From NCBI RefSeq assembly GCF_020520425.1, contig NC_079487.1:11889501-11953500 (forward strand): a stretch of 64,000 nt of DNA. The letters are read 5' to 3'. The notes below the pieces were generated by a model. The model was not told where the DNA came from. It was given only the letters and a program-made list of their open reading frames with translations, and made no database searches. The first letter of the stretch is position 1; every line of letters starts with the position of its first letter. Shown one piece after another: positions 1-10,575 of this stretch. This DNA is from Spinacia oleracea. Taxonomy: Eukaryota > Streptophyta > Magnoliopsida > Caryophyllales > Amaranthaceae. Made by a program: the position numbers and the translations under genes.

Positions 1-77
1 CGGGCAGGTAACGATCTGTTTAAGCTATTAGGATACAATAGAAAAAAGGTATATAATTCCTTTTCATTAGACTTTTA
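1..77. other. Host DNA left of element A
   Basis: This is a short AT-rich flank with no recognisable gene. Its last five bases, TTTTA at 73-77, are repeated at 6109-6113 and form the target duplication of the copia element between them. Joining 1-77 to 6114 onward gives the pre-insertion site. Confidence 0.7.
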
Positions 78-844
78 TGTTGGAAATTCTCATTGGGAAA
101 CACAAAGGAAAAAAGGGTGAGTGAAAATTCAAGAGTCCCACATTGGAAAAACTCTTCATATTTCTCTTGTTTATTAATTGGGGAATGAGTGTAACTCTTG
201 TTTAAGAAAGTGTGAGAATGGTATGGGTGGACACATCACACACACGCGCGCGCGCCGGGTCGGGCGCGGGCCGCGGGCCTTGGGCCTTGGGCCTTGGGCC
301 TTGGGAATGCGGTTCGCGGGCGTGGGGTGGGTTTTGTGGGTCAACCCTGTTCTTTTTGGTAACTGGACCGGTTTGCGCAAGTCACTGTTACGGGAATCTG
401 TATTGATTACGTAACCGTTGGATTAAATGCCATTAATTACGTCCGTTACTATGATCAATGTTTTTGACCGTTTTCTGGCTGTTGCAACATTCATTCCCTC
501 AGCCGTTTTTGTCTGTTGCAATGCTTTCCTTCTAATTATTTAAATCAGAGTTTCAGTTCCCTTCACACAGAAAATCATACACACAAAATACGAAAACACA
601 TTCTTACTCTCACACAAAATTGCTCTCGGTTTTGGGCATACGTTCTGACTCCATCCGGCTTTGTGAGTGCACACAACGTCGGAGTTGCGCTAATCCTGGA
701 GGGCGACCGCATTCTGTTCTACTGCACCGGGAGGTAGCGCGGAATCGTCTTTTAGGACAGTGGGTGTCCACGACGCAACAATTGTTCTTCGTTCAGTTCA
801 TCGAATCAGATAAGTTTGTTCTAATTTTCGCTTTAATTGCAACA
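78..844 (+). repeat. 5' LTR of element A
   Basis: This matches the LTR at 5361-6108. It contains a GC-rich stretch near 240-330 with (CG)n and a CCTTGGG repeat (four copies here, fewer in the 3' LTR), which accounts for most of the length difference (767 against 748). The terminal bases are TG and CA. Confidence 0.95.
534..545 (+). promoter_or_regulatory. Candidate TATA box in the 5' LTR of element A
   Basis: The sequence TATTTAAAT near 536-544 is followed about 30 bases later by a CA-rich stretch with CTTCACACAG, a plausible transcription start. The same sequence is in the 3' LTR. It is assigned from composition only. Confidence 0.4.
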
Positions 845-862
845 ATCTAAAAGACGATTATT
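845..862 (+). other. Element A leader and atypical primer-binding site
   Basis: Only 18 bases separate the LTR end from the gag ATG at 863. They contain no TGG-initiated site such as the usual plant copia TGGTATCAGAGC. Positions 847-859 (CTAAAAGACGATT) are the exact reverse complement of 743-755 inside the same LTR. This is seen directly; use as a self-primer or a U5-leader stem is an inference. A weak alternative is half-tRNA priming, since TTATGG at 861-866 resembles the anticodon-side complement of initiator tRNA. Confidence 0.5.
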
Positions 863-3800
863 ATGGCTTTGACTTCCAAATTCATGATCCCTGATATGTC
901 TAAGTTAGAACCTCTTGATGGCAAGAATTATAAACGTTGGGCTGTTAGGATGCGATTCTATTTAGAACAAATTGAGATTGCTTATGTGCTTGATGATGTT
1001 GTCGAACCTGATGATGAAACTGAATTGCATGCTTTTGAGTTGAAATTTGCTAAAGATGATAGGACATGTAAGGGCATGTTGCTGCATCATATGTCGAATA
1101 CATTGCTTGATATCTATATGGGGTTTAATCATGCTAGGGATATTTGGGATGCATTAGAAAAGAAATATGGAACTGATGATGCTGGTACTAAGCGTTATTG
1201 TGTCAGTAAGTGGTTAGCTTTCCAAGTCCAAGATGATAAACCAATTATTGATCAGATTCATGCTTATGAAAATATTTGCATTGCTATGGCTGCCGAGGGT
1301 TAGAGTATTTGTGATATTACCCTTGCTATAGTTTTAATTGAGAAACTCCCACCCTCTTGGAAAGATTTTCGTAATCAGTTAATGCATAAGAAAAAGGACC
1401 TTACCTTAGAGGAGCTTGTAGGTCACCTGAAAATTGAGGAGGAAAATCGTATTAAGGATAAGGGTCAATCTGTGTTTTCCGGGTCTGCTAAGGCTAACCT
1501 TGTAGAACCTAAGCCTCATGCATATTCTGAAAAGTTTAAGGGAAAGGGGAGTCCTTTCAAGCCTCAAGGGAAACCAATGAAGTATAAGTTCAAGGGCAAG
1601 TGTTTTGAATGTGGGAAAACTGGTCACAAGTCTGTAGATTGCAGATCCAAGAAGAAGTCGGATCAGAACCAAGCCAACCTTGCTGAAGCTAATGAAGTTT
1701 CTAATCCTAACCATTTTGTTGCTGTTGTTTCAGAAGCTAACTTGACAGGTAATGTTGCTGAATGGATCGTTGATACTGGAGCAACGAGACATATCTGCAC
1801 CAACAAAGACATGTTCACTACCTACGAAAAAAACTGATGGTGAAAATGTCTTCATGGGTAATTCAGCTTCTGCAACTGTTCAAGGCAAAGGGAAGATCGT
1901 TCTCACTCTTACCTCTGGAAAACTTATTACTCTTACCAATGTGTTGCATGTTCCAGAAATGCGTAGGAACCTGATTTCTGGTAGCTTGCTAATTAAGGCT
2001 GGATTGAAGCTTTCATTTGATTCTGATAGGCTTGTTATTACTCATAATGGGGAGTTTGTGGGAAAGGGTTTCTGTAATGGGGGTTTATTTACTCTTGATG
2101 TCAAACTTGAAATTATGAATAAGAATGCTAGTACTTCTTCTGTTTATATTGCTGAGTCTATTGATTTATGGCATGCAAGGTTGGGTCATCTTAACATTGC
2201 TTCAATTAAAAGGCTTAAACAACTTAACTTGATCCCCAGTTTTTCTAAAACTGATTTTGCAAAATGTGAAGTATGTGTTGAGGCCAAGTTTGCAAAGAAG
2301 CCATTTAAATCAATAGATAGACAAACTAAAGTACTAGAGCTTGTTCATAGTGACTTGGGGGATTTTAAAAATTATGAGAGCAGGGGTGGTAAAAGGTATT
2401 ATATTACTTTTGTTGATGACTGCTCAAGATTCACCATGGTTTATCTTCTCAGGTCAAAAGATGAGGCTGAGGAAATGTTCCTCAAATACAAGGCCGAAGT
2501 GGAGAACCAACTTGATAGGAAGATCAAGAGACTTAGGAGTGATAGGGGTGGTGAATATGACCCTAACACTCTTAAGGCATTTTGTGAGCAGAATGGGATC
2601 ATTCATGAGACAACGGCTCCCTACACACCCGAGCAGAACGGGATTGCTGAAAGGAAGAACAGAACATTGAAGAACATGATGAATTCTATGCTTATTAGTT
2701 CTGGGTTTTCTGATAACATGTGGGGGGAAGCTATATTATCTGCTTGTCATGTTTTGAACAGGGTACCTCACAAGAAGCTAGACAAGACTCCATACGAAAT
2801 ATGGAAGGGTCGTGCACCTAACCTAAGTTATTTGAAAGTGTGGGGGTGTCTAGCAAAGGTGGCTATACCCAGCTTCAAAAGGGACAAGATTGGTCCTAAA
2901 ACGGTTGATTGTATTTTTATTGGTTATGCTTACCAAAGTGTTGCATATCGTTTTCTTGTTAAAGGTGCTAACAATTCTTATGCAGGTGGTAACATCATTG
3001 AGGCAAGAGATGCCGAGTTTTTTGAAACAGTATTTCCTTTGAAAATATCTTGTATCAATGATGTGCCTTCTTCTAGCACTTCCTCTAGTATGCCTGTTGT
3101 TGCTCCTCCCACCTCTGATGTGAATTCTGAATTGGAGCCAAGGAGGAGCAAGAGGGCAAGAAAGGAAACCAGTTATGGTGATGATTTTATTACTGCTTTC
3201 TTAACTGAACCTTACTTGATTGATGATGACTTTGTTTATGTCTTTATGTTGGAAGATGATCCTAGGACCTATGAAGAGGCTATGAAATCTGTTGATGCAG
3301 TGTTTTGGAAAGAGGCAATAGATAGTGAACTTCAGTCAATCCTAAGTAACAATACTTGGGAGTTGGTTGATCTGCCTAGGGGTTGCAAGCCCATTACTTG
3401 TAAATGGATCTTTAGGAAAAAATTGAAATCCACTGGATCCATTGACAAGTATAAGGCTAGAATTGTGGTAAGGGGATTCACCCAAAGGCATGGTATTGAT
3501 TATTTTGATACTTATTCTCCTGTCACTAAAATTGCTACTATTAGAACTTTGATTGCTCTTGCTTGCATTCATGATCTTGTTGTGCATCAAATGGATGTTA
3601 AAACTGCATTTTTAAATGGTGATTTGGATGAGGAAATTTACATGGTTCAACCGGAAGGGTTTGTTGTTCCTGGTCAAGAGAATAAGGTTTGTAAATTAGT
3701 CAAGTCCTTGTATGGGCTTAAGCAAGCTCCAAAGCAATGGCATGACAAATTTGACAAGACTATGACAGGTAATGGGTTCCATGTAAATGAAGGTGATTCT

Positions 3801-4799
3801 TGTGTTTACTCTAAGCATGATTCTGATGGTTGTGTGATTATTTGTCTTTATGTGGATGATATGTTAATTTTTGGGACTAATTTGGATCGAGTAAATGAGA
3901 CAAAAAGTTTTCTAAGTTCTAAGTTTGAAATGAAAGATATGGGTGAGGCAGATGTGATTTTAGGAGTGAAAATCAAGAGAACTCCAAATGGCATTTGTCT
4001 TAGCCAAGCTCACTATGTTGAAAAGTTACTTAAAAAATTTAACTCTTTTGACGTCGATCCAGTTAGGACTCCCTATGATCCAAGCATCCACTTAAGGAAA
4101 AATAATGGTGATCCTGTTAGCCAATCTGAATATGCTAAGATTATTGGTAGTGTTATGTTTCTGATGAACTACACTAGACCTGACATTGCTTATTCTGTGA
4201 GTAGATTAAGCAGGTATACTCATAACCCAAGTCATGAACATTGGGATGCTTTGAAGAGATTGCTCAGGTACCTTAAGGGTACCATGGATTGGAGTTTGCA
4301 CTACTCCAAGTTTCCAGGAGTTTTGGAAGGCTATTGTGATGCTAACTGGGTTTCTGGCAATGATGAAATTAACTCTACCATTGGTTATGTTTTCACCCTA
4401 GGGGGTGGAGCTGTGTCTTGGAAATCTTGTAAACAATCTTGTACTGCTATGTCTACTATGGAATCTGAGTTTATTGCTCTTGAATTGGCAGGTCATGAGG
4501 CAGAATGGTTGAGAAATGTGCTTGCAGATATTCCGCTGTGGGGGAAGCCAGCTCCTTCAGTTGCACTTCATTGTGATTCGCAAGCGGCTATTGCTGTGGC
4601 AAACAACCATGCCTACAATGGGAAGAAAAGGCACATTCGTTTGAGGCACAAGGCCATCAAAGAATTGTTGTCAAGTGGGGTGATATCACTAGACTATGTA
4701 AAGTCTGAAATGAACATTGCGGATCCGTTAACGAAAGGCCTATGTAGAAAACTAGTTTTGGAAACATCGGAAGGGATGGGCCTGAAGCCCGTTGAATGA
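863..4799 (+). pseudogene. copia gag-pol polyprotein, one stop and one frameshift (element A)
   Basis: This would encode the capsid and enzymes of element A. Gag starts at the ATG at 863, the first in the internal region. An in-frame TAG at 1301-1303 interrupts it, and the frame then continues unchanged. A CCHC knuckle (CFECGKTGHKSVDC) lies at about 1601-1642 and the protease site (VDTGATRH) at about 1770-1793. At the A run 1827-1833 the frame moves by +1, and everything to 4799 is open in the new frame. Integrase has its zinc finger near 2168 (WHARLGH), catalytic-region motifs HSDLGDF, DRGGEY and [10 protein letters not shown] to about 2660. RT has YVDD at 3849-3860, and RNase H spans about 4330-4750 (GYCDANW, TMESEF, HCDSQAA). 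Plant copia gag-pol is normally one frame, so both changes look like decay. A programmed +1 shift at the A run is possible but would still leave the TAG. Confidence 0.92.
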
Positions 4800-5360
4800 A
4801 TTGTAAAATAATGAACTCCTACTCACAGAGTTCAAAGGACGACATTATTGTTATAATTCGGAAGCACAAAATTTTATTTTTTGTCCATCCCCTAGATGTT
4901 ATAATGTGCTTGCTACAATAGGAAAGAGGTTGAGCATACGGCTCTTAATGAACCCATACCATATGTTTGGTGGTGTGAATGTAGCTCACACTTGATGGGA
5001 TTCACCTACGTAGGTGTGGAAGTGTGGCCGCTTCCTATGAGAATTGCGATGTGGGCTATTCTCTAGAGCACCTATGAGCATATCCAGGTCGGACGTATGG
5101 CCAGTATAAGGCGTCACTTTATTCGCGGAGTCAGAATGTCATACATATTCAGTTGCGTGCTTTAAGTGACGGGTTTCTATCTCCCTATCAAGTTCAATAC
5201 GAAAGTCACTTGGTAGGAAAGAGATGATAGCTTAAATGTCACTAATTGTTAATTCAAGTCGAAAGACATTGACACCTATTCAATTGTTTTGTTTTGCCCA
5301 AAACCAATATCCTTCTCCTTTCTTTTCTTTCTTTTCCGCATATTCGAACCTGTGGGGGAT
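4800..5360 (+). other. 3' noncoding region and polypurine tract of element A
   Basis: There are about 560 bases between the pol stop and the 3' LTR with no convincing coding frame. They end in GTGGGGGAT directly before the LTR, the polypurine tract that primes plus-strand synthesis. Confidence 0.8.
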
Positions 5361-6108
5361 TGTTGGAAATTCTCATTGGGAAACACAAAGGAAAAAAGGG
5401 TGAGTGAAAATTCAAGAGTCCCACATTGAAAAAACTCTTCATATTCCTCTTGTTTATTAATTGGGGAATGAGTGTAACTCTTGTTTAAGAAAGTGTGAGA
5501 ATGGTATGGGTGGACACATCACACACACGCGCGCGCGCGCCGGGTCGGGCGCGGGCCGTGGGCCGTGGGAATGCGGTTCGCGGGCGTGGGGTGGGGTTTG
5601 TGGGTCAACCCTGTTCTTTTTGGTAACTGGACCGATTTGCGCAAGTCACTGTTACGGGAATCTGTATTGATTACGTAACCGTTGGATTAAATGCCATTAA
5701 TTACGTCCGTTACTATGATCAATGTTTTTAACCGTTTTCTGGCTGTTGCAACATTCATTCCCTCAGTCGTTTTTGTCTGTTGCAATGCTTTCCTTCTAAT
5801 TATTTAAATCAGAGTTTCAGTTCCCTTCACACAGAAAATCATACACACAAAATACGAAAACACATTCTTACTCTCACACAAAATTGCTCTCGGTTTTGGG
5901 CATACGTTCTGACTCCATCCGGCTTTGTGAGTGCACACAACGTCGGAGTTGCGCTAATCCTGGAGGGCGACCGCATTCTGTTCTACTGCACCGGGAGGTA
6001 GCGCGGAATCGTCTTTTAGGACAGTGGGTGTCCACGACGCAACAATTGTTCTTCGTTCAGTTCATCGAATCAGATAAGTTTGTTCTAATTTTCGCTTTAA
6101 TTGCAACA
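5361..6108 (+). repeat. 3' LTR of element A
   Basis: This is the partner of 78-844. It ends CAACA at 6108 and is followed by the target duplication TTTTA. The 13-base segment complementary to the leader is preserved here at about 6007-6019. Confidence 0.95.
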
Positions 6109-6278
6109 TTTTATACTCACTGGACTGGCAGTTGCTGATTAAGAACTTTTTTTTATATTCTTTGATTACTTGGTAACTTGGTGTACGTGAGATTAGGGTT
6201 ATACGGTGGTTCTTTCTTTCTCTAATTCCTAGTTTTTCTCTGTAATGTACGAATAAGTAACTTGTCATGAGCACTGAG

Positions 6279-6345
6279 AAAACGGATGATACATGAATAC
6301 ACCTTCTTGACAGTTGGCAGCCTATAAGTAAACAACAGTCATTCC
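6279..6345. repeat. Left arm of a 0.5-kb-spaced inverted duplication
   Basis: The sequence around AACGGATGATACATG and AAGTAAACAACA recurs in reverse complement at 6841-6918, with a small insertion in the second arm. The possible exon at 6602 lies between the arms. Confidence 0.7.
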
Positions 6346-6601
6346 CCCCTTCTAGTATACACTGACGTTTCAGACCTTCCAGTACTTGTAGTCTTTTTAG
6401 ACTCGGCAAGAAGTTATTTTCATATTGGTTTCAGATTCTAATAATTTATCAGGTCATTTTCATATTTGCTGGTAATCGAGACTTAATCTGTCCTCCTGAA
6501 GCTGTATACGGTATAATATATACAGTAGTTCTTACTCGTATCGCATATTTGAATCTCTCGTAGTATAATGCTCTTATCCCTATTTCAATACGATGTAACA
6601 G

Positions 6602-6701
6602 AACAGTGAAGGTGATCCCTGAGGATAAAATTACATTCAAAGTATTTGGAGAAGTTGGCGGTCCGCATTATGCTCACTATGATTCAGTGGGAGGTTGTTT
6701 T
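6602..6701 (+). other. Possible host exon, unidentified
   Basis: A 100-base stretch is preceded by AACAG and followed by GTAAGC, which fit acceptor and donor splice sites. One frame is open and reads TVKVIPEDKITFKVFGEVGG, then PHYAHYDSVGGCF, which looks like real protein. I do not recognise the family. No neighbouring exons could be linked with confidence, so it may be a relic. Confidence 0.3.
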
Positions 6702-6840
6702 GTAAGCTTCTTTCCAGTTCTAAACTATCTCTATATTATTTCATTGGCATGACTATTTCATCTTTCACAGTCACTTAGTGCTCGATGTCTTAAAACGATA
6801 GTATCCGAAAATAATATTTATTGTTGTATGCCTGTATGTG

Positions 6841-6918
6841 AATGATTGTTGTTTACTTATACCAGTTCTAATTTGCTGCTAGGCTGCCAAGAAGGCGTAT
6901 CCATGTATCATCCGTTTT
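6841..6918. repeat. Right arm of the inverted duplication
   Basis: This is the reverse-complement partner of 6279-6345. The arms are similar but not identical, so it is an old local inverted duplication, not a recent artefact. Confidence 0.7.
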
Positions 6919-6991
6919 ATGTACTATAAACATTGCTTCAATAGAATGATTGCATTGACTAATTATTCCTACTCAATAGATAAGTAACACT

Positions 6992-7061
6992 AACCTATTA
7001 GCTCAAATGGGAGAGCATTGTGCAAATGCACAAGGATGTGGGTTCGAATCCCATATAGGTT
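6992..7061 (+). tRNA. tRNA-like sequence, probably a pseudogene or SINE head
   Basis: Seventy bases fold as an incomplete cloverleaf. The acceptor stem is AACCTAT with ATAGGTT (7 pairs), the D arm is GCTC-loop-GAGC, and the T arm is GTGGG-TTCGAAT-CCCAT. A-box (TAGCTCAAATGG) and B-box (GGTTCGAATCC) promoter motifs are present. The anticodon arm TTGTG-CAAATG-CACAA has a six-base loop where a working tRNA has seven, so no anticodon can be assigned. A tRNA pseudogene or SINE-derived remnant is more likely than a working tRNA. Confidence 0.5.
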
Positions 7062-7109
7062 AATTTATTTGATGCATTAGTTGACATTTAACAAAAATAT
7101 ATATATTTA

Positions 7110-7500
7110 AAAAAATAGAACAAGGAGAGTGCAAAAAAAGAGTTCCCTTCATTGATTCAATCAAAGAGGGCGAAAGAGAATCAAGAAGGGCAAAAAAAGG
7201 GGTGTCTTCCTTAAAATAATCAAATAGGGCGAAAACAAAGTTGCCCTGTCTGATTTCATTCAAGGAGGGGGAAAAAAAAGTTGCCCTGTCTGATTTCAAT
7301 CAAGGAGGGCGAAAAATATTGCCCTCTTTGATTGAAATCAAAGAGGGCGAAAAATATTGCTTGTCCTACTAAGCTAATACAACGAGCCTAACAGGGCGAC
7401 GGAAGGGCGATTTTTAAATTGCCCTGGTAGCCTAAAAGGGCGAGATTTACATCAAAGAGGGCGAAAAATATCGCCCTCTTTGGTCTTATATGTTGTAGTG
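7110..7500. mobile_element. Terminal region of a CACTA transposon (interior to the left)
   Basis: The segment ends TTGTAGTG at 7500, the complement of the CACTACAA end of the CACTA superfamily. Leading to it is a dense array of AGGGCGAAAA-type subterminal repeats in both orientations, the usual transposase-binding layout. A perfect 13-bp hairpin with a 2-base loop lies at 7321-7348. The other end and any transposase gene were not found to the left, so the element is truncated or non-autonomous. Confidence 0.7.
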
Positions 7501-7612
7501 ATTGTGATAAATGTAAGAAGTGGTTGATCAAGGGATTATAAGTCATGATCGGCTTTACTAATATATCTTTTGATCATGGCTGACATTTTTTAAGTCATGT
7601 TGTAATACCCTA

Positions 7613-7793
7613 GTGGCGGATCCAGTGTATGGGAGGTGGGGTCACTTGACCCCGCTTGGCCACTTGGCAAAAAAAAAATTGCATAATTTTAGTTTATTTT
7701 TTACTATTTTATTTTAAACAGTACCTAATTTAGTTAGTTTTTCATTCATTTTGTAATAGTGACCCCACTTAGTACAATTTCTAGATCCGCTAC
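7613..7793. mobile_element. Small non-autonomous DNA transposon (MITE)
   Basis: This 181-bp unit has imperfect terminal inverted repeats (GTGGCGGATCCAG at the left; the complement of CTAGATCCGCTAC at the right) and internal copies of GGGGTCA. It is flanked by TGTAATACCCTA at 7601-7612 and 7794-7805. A 12-bp duplication is longer than usual for hAT (8) or Mutator (9), so the superfamily is left open. Confidence 0.75.
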
Positions 7794-8039
7794 TGTAATA
7801 CCCTAAACTGGAAAGTGAAAACATATGGTGTTCGCTAACAAGACCGGGAAGAAAGAAAACATTACAGAAGACTTTACAAAAAGTTTTGAAGTGGAGCTGA
7901 GCAGAAATGTTAATTGGGACGTAGCTGTGCACTGTTGAACTTTCAGAGTATATCCAATACGTTTCTGTCTAAAAGATGCACCTTTGGGAAACAACGCAAT
8001 AAAATATCATCAAAGTACTCCATATAAGACTATAAAATA

Positions 8040-8160
8040 CTCCCTCCATCCCTTAATACTCGCACCGGTTTGACCGGTGCGGAGTTTAAGACATTTGAAT
8101 TAACTTATTAAGGGACGACTCGAAAAGGAAAACGGTGCGAGTATTAAAGGACAGAGGGAG
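8040..8160. mobile_element. Stowaway MITE, 121 bp
   Basis: The ends are CTCCCTCCATCCCTTAATAC and its near complement GTATTAAAGGACAGAGGGAG. TA dinucleotides flank both sides, as expected for Tc1/mariner-derived Stowaway elements. It has no coding capacity. Confidence 0.9.
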
Positions 8161-8280
8161 TAACCAAAATAGAGAATTTTGTTTTGTACCATGCATTAGG
8201 CTAGCTAGTTCTTAAATCTGTTCTGAACTTAATTGGTCTAAAAATATAGGGAATTAAATGGAAGGACCAACGCAAATGCA

Positions 8281-8470
8281 GTCGCCAATGCCATAAATAT
8301 AGGGAAAGGGAATGGACAGGAGCCGCGCGAATCTGAAGAACCTCATCCATAAAAATGCACAAGTTATAGAAGCTGGAACCATAGATGTTCTTACTACAAC
8401 CAATGCCATAAATATAGCTAGTTGAATATGAAGAACCGCATCCATATAAAACTGCACGAGATATAAAGGC
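8281..8470. repeat. Degenerate tandem duplication
   Basis: The segment starting GCCAATGCCATAAATATAG at about 8285 is followed by a diverged copy starting near 8399 (ACCAATGCCATAAATATAG), each continuing into a GAAGAACC-CATCCATA stretch. Confidence 0.6.
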
Positions 8471-9574
8471 TTTAAATCCTCTCCTAAAATCCTATTTTGA
8501 CATTTTACTATTTTCATTTTAACGTAATCCAGTTCGAGAAATAATATGTTTTGACATTTTCCAAACAAACAAAATCTTAAGAATTGAATTAGACTAAACT
8601 AACTGAATATTTAAGAATTGAATTAGACGAGGGCCGCGCGAACGCAGGCCCTCACTATCACAAATTATGACGTAGACTCTCCCACTTGGGGAGATCTTAG
8701 GCTGATACCCTTCCTAAGTGCAATGGAAACCATCAGCCTAGGCCATGAGCCTAATTGATCGCCCATAGACCTCGTCCAGGTAAGTAAGTTTTACAATATT
8801 CACTTTTCTATTTTATACTAGATTCATTTTGTAAGAATTATGCTTTTCCGATGTGGGAATGTTGTATTAAAGATTGTCAAAATGTGAACCGATCTGACCA
8901 ACATCCGATAAAAATCGAACTAACCCGGATAAAAGGATCTTACATTCAATCAAGGATGAGTACAATGGTCCCGCACAAAATATTATTCGATTATACCCGA
9001 ATTTGTTATACAGTCAATCGATGACCCGATTTAACAAACCATGGGGTGTCTACATGGATGGATACTCCATATTGGTTAAAATAACCAACTATTCCATGAC
9101 AGTATTATAAAACAAAAAAATAAAGTTTATCAAATATGGGGTTGGATGGGCTGATAATTAATCGAACTTTTTTGTTACTTAATATTAATGTTTACGGAGT
9201 AGTTTTTATAGTGTGAATTAAAAAAAACGCACATACTCCTCCTTATTCTTGAAAAAAACAATAAAACGGCAAATTCGACTATGGAATTTAAAGTTTCTAT
9301 TCATATGCATTCCATGCCCTCAACAAAATGTACTTTTTATAACGGAGGAAGACATATTACCTATAAGTGAGTGACGAATATGAGTGACCTTTGTTACACA
9401 CAAGTGTGCGTCTTTAATCGCCTCTCGAAACCAATGATTTACCTCGAAACTCTTAAAACACAGTGGATTCATATCACGCCACTAATGACATTGTGGGTAT
9501 CCCATGGAACCTTACATACCCATTTAAATGAAATTGATAATGTCTGATGGTTATCTTCAATAATTAAATTAGAG
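8471..9574. other. Non-genic DNA
   Basis: I see no coding region or intact mobile element in these 1.1 kb. A short direct repeat TTAAGAATTGAATTAGAC occurs near 8578 and 8610. Confidence 0.5.
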
Positions 9575-9841
9575 ATTGTTGTAAACTTGGACACCTCCTC
9601 TCCCTGGTTGGCGATTCAGCATGAAACTACAACCTCAAAAGCCGACCTTTCATTTTTTAATTTCGAACCATCAAAATTTAACTTTACAAAGTTATGAGAA
9701 GGAGGGGACAACTAACCTCCTTGGTGTTTTTCAATACATTTGTTGTGAGATTAGAAACTCCCTTTGGGTTATTTAAACCCAAATGTCTTGCTGCTAACCA
9801 ATCTTGATAGGCATTTCTAACAAGAATCACAACTGGGCTAT
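9575..9841 (-). pseudogene. LINE RNase H relic
   Basis: On the minus strand a frame reads VKLNFDGSKLKN, the start of the RNase H domain (RVT_3 type) found at the C terminus of plant L1-type LINE ORF2. Upstream on the same strand there is LINE-like sequence in another frame. Stops and frame changes break it. Only about 270 bp are recognisable. Confidence 0.5.
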
Positions 9842-9919
9842 ACTGTAGAAACTACATTACAAAATATAGTTTCTTTTGTAGTAAGCTAGAACGATCCGCC
9901 AAACAAAGACTATGTTCAG

Positions 9920-10480
9920 TGAAGGAAATGTATCCTTCACCCAATGTGCATTAGTCTAATACCAAGGTTTAAATTAATTATGAATAATTAATTCAGCAAG
10001 ATCAAGTGATCGGAACAGCTAGCTGGAGCAATGTTTCCCATCAGTGATTCTAATCCTTCTTAGGCTCACATCTTACTCTTGACTAAACCTACAAGGTCAC
10101 ACCAATGACATAAAACAGATCGTTGGATTAAATGAATCGGAAATTCATTCAATTGCTATTCGAGCAATTAGTTCGGAAAATATAAATATACAATAAGACG
10201 TTGGATCGTAATCGTATATCGTATTGAGTATATTCGTAAACTAGGCCAAACGAATAAGTGTATGGTAAGACGAATAGATTGTCAAATTACTATATGATAA
10301 GCATTGGCCAAAACGCCATCGGACACACACGAGGACCAGCCCACGAGCCGAGTACGCGAAGCATTCAAGGCCCGTGGGCGGCTTGGCGCAACAACAAGGG
10401 CAGCAAATATATTTTTTCGGGAACTTGAAAATAAATAATACTTCGTATAAGTTAAAAGGAGAAAAAAAATCCCTATCAAT
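9920..10480 (+). repeat. Old copia LTR remnant related to family B
   Basis: It begins TGAAGGAAATGTATCCTTCA and has landmarks in the same order as the family-B LTR read on its own strand (TGAAGGAAATAATGCCCTTG at the start, then CAAGATCAAGTGA and AGCTAG blocks). It continues through a GC-rich block near 10310-10390. No partner LTR or internal region adjoins it, so it is a solo or truncated LTR. The right limit is approximate. Confidence 0.5.
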
Positions 10481-10575
10481 TTATCTAAACATGTTAAAAG
10501 AAACTAGTGGCTGCTATTTTTGTTTTTAAAACAAATGAACTGCTAAGAAGTGACGTATGCAGGATTTTGAAATAA

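Larger units (their letters stand above)
78..6108 (+). mobile_element. Complete Ty1/copia LTR retrotransposon (element A)
   Basis: The element is bounded by two LTRs that begin TGTTGGAAAT and end in TTGCAACA, and it is flanked by the 5-bp duplication TTTTA (73-77 and 6109-6113). Inside, in order, are a very short leader of 18 bases, gag, protease, integrase, reverse transcriptase and RNase H, a 560-base 3' noncoding region and a purine-rich tract just before 5361. The integrase-before-RT order is the copia order. The LTRs differ by roughly ten substitutions over about 740 bases plus two repeat-length changes, so the insertion is fairly young. The coding region has one stop and one frameshift, so this copy should not make a full polyprotein. 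The lineage within copia was not determined. Confidence 0.95.

Noticed and set aside
178..850. Short open frames in the element A LTRs (also 5461-6138)
   Set aside because: They are repeated in both LTRs, cross GC-rich repeats and have no domain. They lie in U3/R regulatory sequence.
1826..1837. Programmed -1 frameshift at A AAA AAC
   Set aside because: The heptamer is in the right register for -1, but pol lies in the +1 frame, so a -1 slip would not reach it. An inserted A explains it better.
6062..6409. 115-codon minus-strand frame across the end of element A
   Set aside because: It begins in host DNA and ends in the LTR, so it was created by the insertion, and has no recognisable domain.
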